Source of the DNA: Clostridiales bacterium
Lineage (GTDB): Bacteria > Bacillota > Clostridia > Christensenellales > Aristaeellaceae
Length of the DNA stretch: 64,000 nt
Reading direction: 5' to 3'
Assembly: GCA_015056255.1 (NCBI GenBank)
Contig: SVGP01000006.1
Coordinates: 57,806 to 121,805, forward strand
The notes under the pieces: generated by a model
Databases searched by the model: none
Seen by the model: the letters and a program-made list of their open reading frames with translations, nothing else
What the model was told of the DNA's origin: nothing
Shown here: positions 60,067 through 64,000 of the stretch, in pieces
How the letters are laid out: every line of letters begins with the position of its first letter
Numbering within the stretch: position 1 is the stretch's first letter
Made by a program: the position numbers and the translations under genes

Positions 60067-61023
60067 TTAGTAAAGACCCGACTCGCCGAGGGCGTGCGCG
60101 ATCTTGTTGGACGAAACAACCAAGATAATGCTGACCACGGACTTCATAAGGCCGATGGCGGAAGCATAGGAGAACTGGCCTTCCTGAAGACCCTGCTGAT
60201 AGACGAACACGTCAAGGGTCTGCGAGGTGGAGCGGTTTAAGGAGTTTGCCATCAGAATCAGGTGATCGTGGCCTGTATCGAGCATGGAGCCCATGCGAAG
60301 AATAAGCATAAGAACGATGGTGGAGCGGATGGCGGGGAGCGTTATGTGCCACAGGCGGCGGAATCGGCCCGCGCCGTCAACCATCGCCGCTTCGTACAGC
60401 TGGGTATCGACATTGGTAAGGGCAGCCAGGAAAATAATGGTGCCCCAACCGGTTTCCTTCCAGATGGACTGACCGATGATCATCCATCGGAAGGCCGTAG
60501 GCGAACCCAGATAGTTGATCTGCGTTCCCAAAAGGTTTTCGGTCAACTTAAAAATAATACCGGTAGGCCCAAAGAGGATCATAGTGATGGATACGACGAT
60601 GACGATGGAAATAAAATGCGGCACATACAAAAAGGTTTGCAAAATCTTTTTATAGCGCAAAGAGCGCATTTCATTGAGCATCAGCGCCAGAATAATCGGT
60701 GCCGGGAAATAGAAAATGAGGTTCATGAAGGACAATAGCAGCGTATTTTTCAGATACCGCGTCCACGAGGGGAACTGGAAGAAGTACGCAAACCACTGAA
60801 GACCCAGCCATTCGCTGCCGGCGATGCCGGAATAGGGAACGTAATTCTGGAAGGAGATCACGATGCCCCACATGGGCAGATATTTGAAAACAACGAAATA
60901 GAGGAAGCCCGGAATCAGAAGCATATACAGCCACCTGTCGCGCAGAATGTCGGCCGTCAGGCGGCGCAAATACTCTTTGCGCGCATCATGAATGGACTTG
61001 GGCGCGTGCACCTTATCACTCAT
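60067..61023 (-). CDS. Sugar ABC transporter permease (LplB/YtpP-like)
   Basis: A 318-residue permease, partner of the LplC-like subunit. RWLYMLLIPGFLYFVVFKYLPMWG near residues 30-53 is the LplB hallmark, followed by GIAGSEWLGLQWF, and the EAA loop AAMVDGAGRFRRLWHITLPAI near residues 215-235. FVYQQGLQEGQFSYASAIGLMKS near the end is also family-typical. The start at 61023 is 7 nt from GGAGG; ORF extension to 61083 lies in the leader. First gene of the operon. Confidence 0.94.
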   Translation of the reverse strand: MSDKVHAPKSIHDARKEYLRRLTADILRDRWLYMLLIPGFLYFVVFKYLPMWGIVISFQNYVPYSGIAGSEWLGLQWFAYFFQFPSWTRYLKNTLLLSFMNLIFYFPAPIILALMLNEMRSLRYKKILQTFLYVPHFISIVIVVSITMILFGPTGIIFKLTENLLGTQINYLGSPTAFRWMIIGQSIWKETGWGTIIFLAALTNVDTQLYEAAMVDGAGRFRRLWHITLPAIRSTIVLMLILRMGSMLDTGHDHLILMANSLNRSTSQTLDVFVYQQGLQEGQFSYASAIGLMKSVVSIILVVSSNKIAHALGESGLY

Positions 61024-61083
61024 ATCGTTTCCTCCTTCTGATAGGTCGAAAATGGTTGAACAGAACTTCAAAATACAAAACAT

Positions 61084-61119
61084 GCCGAACGCGAAACAGG
61101 TTAATACTCGTCGTTCGGC
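61084..61119 (-). promoter_or_regulatory. Leader hairpin upstream of the Lpl-type operon
   Basis: GCCGAACG and CGTTCGGC form a perfect 8-bp stem with a 20-nt loop, 60 nt before the first permease ATG; on the minus strand it is followed by ATGTTTTGTATTTTG. It could be an operator or a weak attenuator; no known class. Confidence 0.4.
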
Positions 61120-61165
61120 AGATTGCTTTTAATCGTTCCGGCACTTTTATTTTACCTTATGTTTT

Positions 61166-61195
61166 ATTATAACGTTTTAGTTGTGATATTGTCAA
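61166..61195 (-). promoter_or_regulatory. Promoter of the Lpl-type sugar ABC operon
   Basis: Minus strand TTGACA (61195-61190), 18 nt, TATAAT (61171-61166), both consensus. Leader of about 140 nt. Together with the hairpin and the epimerase terminator it accounts for the 324-nt gap. Confidence 0.8.
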
Positions 61196-61293
61196 GAGTT
61201 TCACGTCATAAATTGCATAGTTCATACAGACTATAAATATTTTCATCCATCATTTTGTGTATTTTTTGTTTTCTTAGGAAAAGTCTCAAAGAA

Positions 61294-61323
61294 AAAGCGG
61301 GCAATCCTTAGACCGCCCGCTTT
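61294..61323 (-). terminator. Terminator of the sugar epimerase-like gene
   Basis: AAAGCGGGC and GCCCGCTTT arms with a 12-nt loop; on the minus strand it continues TTCTTTG, 24 nt past the stop codon. Confidence 0.82.
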
Positions 61324-61347
61324 ATAAAGCTTTATCGGTTTATGAAA

Positions 61348-62313
61348 TTATGCCCACCACATGCCGCCGTTCGATTCGAACATCATCACGCGCTTAAGCA
61401 TATCGATGGCCTTTCCGAGTCCCTCGGGAACGCTCATCAGGCTGTCCTCGTGCTCGATGGAAATCATTCCGTCGTAGCCGACCATGCGAAGGGCGCTCAT
61501 CATGTCCTTCCAGGTCTGCTCGTCGTGGCCAAAGCCTACAGAGCGGAAGATCCAGCTTCTGTGAATCTCGTCGCCGTAGTGCTTGGTGTCCAGAACGCCG
61601 TTTACGTCGGTGTTCAGCTTGTCAATCTTGGTGTCCTTGGCATGGAAGAAGAAGATGGCGTCGCCGAGATAACGGATGGCGGCAACGGGATCGATGCCCT
61701 GCCAGAACAGGTGGCTGGGATCGAAGTTCGCGCCGATTTCAGGTCCGACGGCGTTGCGCAGCTTCATCATGGTTTCGGGGTTGTATACGCAGAAGCCCGG
61801 ATGCATTTCAAAGGCGATCTTCTTGATGCCGTGGGCGCGCACGAATTCGACTTCCTTCTTCCAGTAGGGAATGAGCACTTCGTTCCACTGGTAGCTCAGA
61901 ATCTCGGTAAAGTCGTCCGGCCAGGGGCAAGTGACCCAGTTGGGCGTTTTATCCTCAGGGGAGCCGCCGGGGCAGCCGGAGAAGGTGACAACGGTGTCTA
62001 CGCCCATCTTTTCGGCGAGCAGAACCGCGTTTTCAAAGTCCTCATGGAACTGACGCGCGATTTCCTTATTCGGGTGCACCGCGTTTCCATGGGTGGAGAG
62101 GGCGGCGATTTTGAGATTATATTTTTTCAGGGTTTCAAGCATCTTTTCGATCTTCTCGGGATGCTCCAAAAAATCCTTCGCGTCGCAATGCGCTTTTCCG
62201 GGAAAACCGCCGCAGCCGATTTCCACGGCCTGAACGCCTTTGGAAGCGAGATACTGACAAGCCTCTTCAAAGGGCCTGTCCTGAAGCAGAACGGCAAATA
62301 CGCTGAGCGTCAT
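61348..62313 (-). CDS. Sugar phosphate isomerase/epimerase family TIM barrel protein
   Basis: A 321-residue xylose-isomerase-like TIM barrel (AP endonuclease 2 superfamily), metal-dependent. GVQAVEIGCGGFPGKAHCD near residues 26-44, AALSTHGNAVHPN near 70-82, IAFEMHPGFCVYNPETMM near 166-183, ANFDPSHLFWQGIDP near 196-210 and ISIEHEDSLM near 286-295 carry the Glu/His/Asp residues that bind the metal. Substrate unknown; likely keto-sugars or inositols. Transcribed on its own, upstream of the sugar ABC operon on the same strand. Confidence 0.9.
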   Translation of the reverse strand: MTLSVFAVLLQDRPFEEACQYLASKGVQAVEIGCGGFPGKAHCDAKDFLEHPEKIEKMLETLKKYNLKIAALSTHGNAVHPNKEIARQFHEDFENAVLLAEKMGVDTVVTFSGCPGGSPEDKTPNWVTCPWPDDFTEILSYQWNEVLIPYWKKEVEFVRAHGIKKIAFEMHPGFCVYNPETMMKLRNAVGPEIGANFDPSHLFWQGIDPVAAIRYLGDAIFFFHAKDTKIDKLNTDVNGVLDTKHYGDEIHRSWIFRSVGFGHDEQTWKDMMSALRMVGYDGMISIEHEDSLMSVPEGLGKAIDMLKRVMMFESNGGMWWA

Positions 62314-62348
62314 AATGATATTCCTCCTGTTTAATAGTGGCTGATTGT

Positions 62349-62377
62349 ATTATACATGATTTTATCATTCTGTTCAA
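62349..62377 (-). promoter_or_regulatory. Promoter of the sugar epimerase-like gene
   Basis: Minus strand TTGAAC (62377-62372), 17 nt, TATAAT (62354-62349), 36 nt before the ATG. Confidence 0.7.
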
Positions 62378-62418
62378 TGTATTTTTGATTTGATTCACAG
62401 TTTTAATGGATTGTTGCT

Positions 62419-62447
62419 TTGACTCATATGCCCGTTCGTGATACAAT
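62419..62447 (+). promoter_or_regulatory. Promoter of the zinc-ribbon membrane protein gene
   Basis: TTGACT (62419-62424), 17 nt, TACAAT (62442-62447). It rules out translation starts further upstream for the following gene. Confidence 0.7.
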
Positions 62448-62484
62448 ATGGAATAGAAACATTTTAACTCGGAGGATACACACC

Positions 62485-63846
62485 TTGAATTGTCCCAAGT
62501 GCGGAGCTAAATTAAGAAAAGATATGGACCGCTGCCCAAAATGCGGGCTTGGAACCTTAGTTACGGACAACACGGGCGCAGAAACCATCGTTCCCATGAA
62601 AACGCTGATTTTGAGGGCGTTTCTTGTGTTTCTGGGCTTTCTTGTAACCGTGTGCCTCGCCACGTACATCGGCGTTCGCATTCATTATAATCGCGAGGCC
62701 AAGCGTATCGAGAAAAAATACGACAACCACACCATCGAAGAGATCACCTATGACAACGGCATGATCGGCCACGCCATCTCTTTTTTTGCCGAGGACGGCG
62801 ACACGATCTACATCGAAGAGCTTCGCGAAAGCTACATGGTGGTCGGCGGCGTCGCCCGCGTGGAATTCCCCGATTACGTGTGGTTTGACATCGACCCCAG
62901 CAACATCGAAAGCGCAAAGATCAAGCTCTCCCCCATCCTCATCAAGGAAAACGGCGAAAAGATCAAGCTGCCCGCCTTTTCCATGAACGTCGCCGTGCCC
63001 GAAGCGCCGATCAAGGTCAATTCTCCCGCCCAGCCCTACAACGTCGTCGTTACCTCGATTGTCGGCATCGACCTTGAGGTCGTCTACGGAAGCCAGGTCA
63101 TCATCAACGGCGAGGACGTTTCCGACCGCGTGGACAGAAACGGCGGCCTCAATCTCAACCTGAATGTTTACCCCATCGGTGAAAACAATATCTCCATCAT
63201 CGTCCGAAAAGATCAGCACAAGGAAGCCAGACGCGACCTGGTCTTCTACAGAAGCGAAATGGAAATCAACCTCGAGCTTGATCCCTCCGTTTCCACCACC
63301 AGCCAATTGGCCTACATGACCGTTTCCGGCAAAACCGAGCCCGGCGCATGGATCGAGGTCGACACAAGCCACGATGCCCAGTCCGTCAGAATCGATCAGG
63401 AAACCGGCGAATTCTCATTCCGCGCCCGCTTCTCCACCTTCGGAGACAACCTGGTCCGCTTCCGCGCCACCAAGGAAGGAAAGCCCGACAGTGAAATTTC
63501 CTTCTATGTAAGCTACCTCCCCGCCAAGGCTGAATACTCCCGTAACGCCTGGGCCATGGACTATCAGCAATTGCGCCTCATCTACGAGCAGTGGCACGGC
63601 CGCGTATTCCTGTGCAAGGGCAAGATCGTGGATATGTATTACGAGGGCGACACCCAGTTCTCCGTCATCAATGTGGGCAAGGACGAAGAACAGCTGATCA
63701 TCCTCGAAAACCAGTCCGACGTGGGTTCTTTGAACATCGGCGCGTATTACGAGGTCTACGCAGACGTGGCAGGCCGCCTGTTCTACAAGTCCGGCTATTG
63801 CCCGCACCTGATCGCAAGATACGCAACCATTGTTGTCAATCCGTAG
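62485..63846 (+). CDS. Zinc-ribbon, single-pass membrane protein of unknown function (TTG start)
   Basis: A 453-residue protein. It begins (M)NCPKCGAKLRKDMDRCPKCG, a zinc ribbon at residues 2-20, then a transmembrane helix near residues 40-62 (TLILRAFLVFLGFLVTVCLA), then about 390 residues outside the membrane. These include beta-sandwich-like repeats resembling bacterial Ig-type domains (VSGKTEPGAWIEVDTSHD, RIDQETGEFSFRARFS) and a C-terminal domain with OB-fold character (VFLCKGKIVDMYYEGDTQFSV). I choose TTG at 62485, 9 nt after CGGAGG, since the upstream frame overlaps the promoter. Function unknown; cell-envelope sensing is possible. Confidence 0.78.
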   Translation: MNCPKCGAKLRKDMDRCPKCGLGTLVTDNTGAETIVPMKTLILRAFLVFLGFLVTVCLATYIGVRIHYNREAKRIEKKYDNHTIEEITYDNGMIGHAISFFAEDGDTIYIEELRESYMVVGGVARVEFPDYVWFDIDPSNIESAKIKLSPILIKENGEKIKLPAFSMNVAVPEAPIKVNSPAQPYNVVVTSIVGIDLEVVYGSQVIINGEDVSDRVDRNGGLNLNLNVYPIGENNISIIVRKDQHKEARRDLVFYRSEMEINLELDPSVSTTSQLAYMTVSGKTEPGAWIEVDTSHDAQSVRIDQETGEFSFRARFSTFGDNLVRFRATKEGKPDSEISFYVSYLPAKAEYSRNAWAMDYQQLRLIYEQWHGRVFLCKGKIVDMYYEGDTQFSVINVGKDEEQLIILENQSDVGSLNIGAYYEVYADVAGRLFYKSGYCPHLIARYATIVVNP

Positions 63847-63874
63847 GAAATCACCTTATCTTTCATTTCAAATC

Positions 63875-63890
63875 GTAGGGTGGGGGCTTG
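63875..63890. repeat. Broken REP-like element
   Basis: GTAGGGTGGGGGCTTG matches the first half of the GGCGGGAGC-type REP in its GTAG orientation (complement of 25183-25206) with one mismatch, then stops abruptly at the putative IS border. The second hairpin arm is missing. Confidence 0.6.
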
Positions 63891-64000
63891 TGTCAAGAGC
63901 AACATGGTTTACAGAATGTGCAACAACATGGTTTACACATTAGCTCTTGGGTCGCCCTCTAAGAGAAAGGCTTTTCTAAGAGTATAGACGCGGTTATCAA
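63891..64000 (+). mobile_element. Left end of an insertion sequence (IS21-like), truncated by the window
   Basis: The sequence starts TGTCAAGAGCAACATGG, and a 14-bp motif CAACATGGTTTACA occurs twice, at 63900-63913 and 63924-63937, a 24-bp step. Ends starting with TG and carrying several internal repeats that bind the transposase are typical of IS21-family elements. No transposase codon region is visible before the window ends. The family call is inference from end structure only. Confidence 0.45.

Noticed and set aside
61342..62334. 330-codon plus-strand ORF opposite the epimerase gene
   Set aside because: The minus-strand TIM barrel has clear motifs, a promoter, a Shine-Dalgarno site and a terminator; the plus ORF has none.
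62419..62484. N-terminal extension of the zinc-ribbon protein
   Set aside because: It would start at the promoter -35 box; TTG at 62485 has a proper Shine-Dalgarno site and puts the zinc ribbon at the N-terminus.

Overview
The window reads as a chromosomal segment of an anaerobic, low-to-mid GC member of the Clostridia (Bacillota). The evidence is Gram-positive-style strong Shine-Dalgarno sites, near-consensus sigma-A promoters, class III ribonucleotide reductase, an Rnf complex, stand-alone ECF-transporter S components, MrfA-type helicase, NifS-ThiI pairing and several Clostridia-type families. No rRNA, tRNA, CRISPR array or prophage was seen. The left edge cuts the last codons of a riboflavin kinase gene, and the right edge cuts an insertion sequence.

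Layout. Positions 1-6900 (all minus) hold an Rnf ferredoxin:NAD oxidoreductase operon in the order rnfG-C-D-E-A-B, followed by a stand-alone FAD synthetase, an FMN riboswitch, the riboflavin transporter ribU and a stand-alone riboflavin kinase: an energy-conserving flavoprotein complex joined to its own flavin supply. Positions 7000-12400 hold rimM and trmD, with trmD running in frame without a stop into a Gfo/Idh/MocA oxidoreductase, plus a phosphodiesterase-like EEP protein, an MFS carrier and a ROK kinase. Positions 12400-17300 hold two exported proteins of unknown function, the SRP RNA gene (ffs), a second EEP protein, two ECF S components (one FolT-like, one behind a leader with an intrinsic terminator), DUF523 and DUF3842 genes. 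Positions 17300-25100 hold the oxidative TCA branch (citrate synthase divergent from aconitase-isocitrate dehydrogenase), a MerR regulator and PEP carboxykinase.

Positions 25200-33100 hold a sugar-isomerase-like gene with a DUF5107 gene, an ECF sigma factor with a membrane WG-repeat partner, and a serine hydrolase. Positions 33100-43430 hold a polar amino acid ABC transporter, a small membrane protein, NifS/ThiI (4-thiouridine), an MrfA-like helicase with a YcaQ-like glycosylase (DNA crosslink repair) and a DacF-type carboxypeptidase. Positions 43700-50400 hold nrdDG, a tandem ThyX-like protein, a class I amidotransferase and a methyltransferase. Positions 50300-57400 hold a UroD/MtaA-family protein, a Gfo/Idh/MocA oxidoreductase with a divergent AraC regulator, and an operon of DNA-deoxyinosine glycosylase, pyrimidine phosphorylase, a membrane protein and a lipid kinase. 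Positions 57500-63850 hold an Lpl-type sugar ABC importer, a sugar epimerase-like TIM barrel and a zinc-ribbon membrane protein.

The most striking non-coding signal is a family of short GTAG-plus-hairpin palindromes (REP-like), often arranged as inverted pairs about 80 bp long, with hairpins of several different sequences. They lie between genes, inside an ABC operon, next to terminators and under an IS insertion. A separate 161-bp fold-back element with 25-bp terminal inverted repeats lies near 49.3-49.5 kb. The transposase expected to mobilise the REPs is not in the window.
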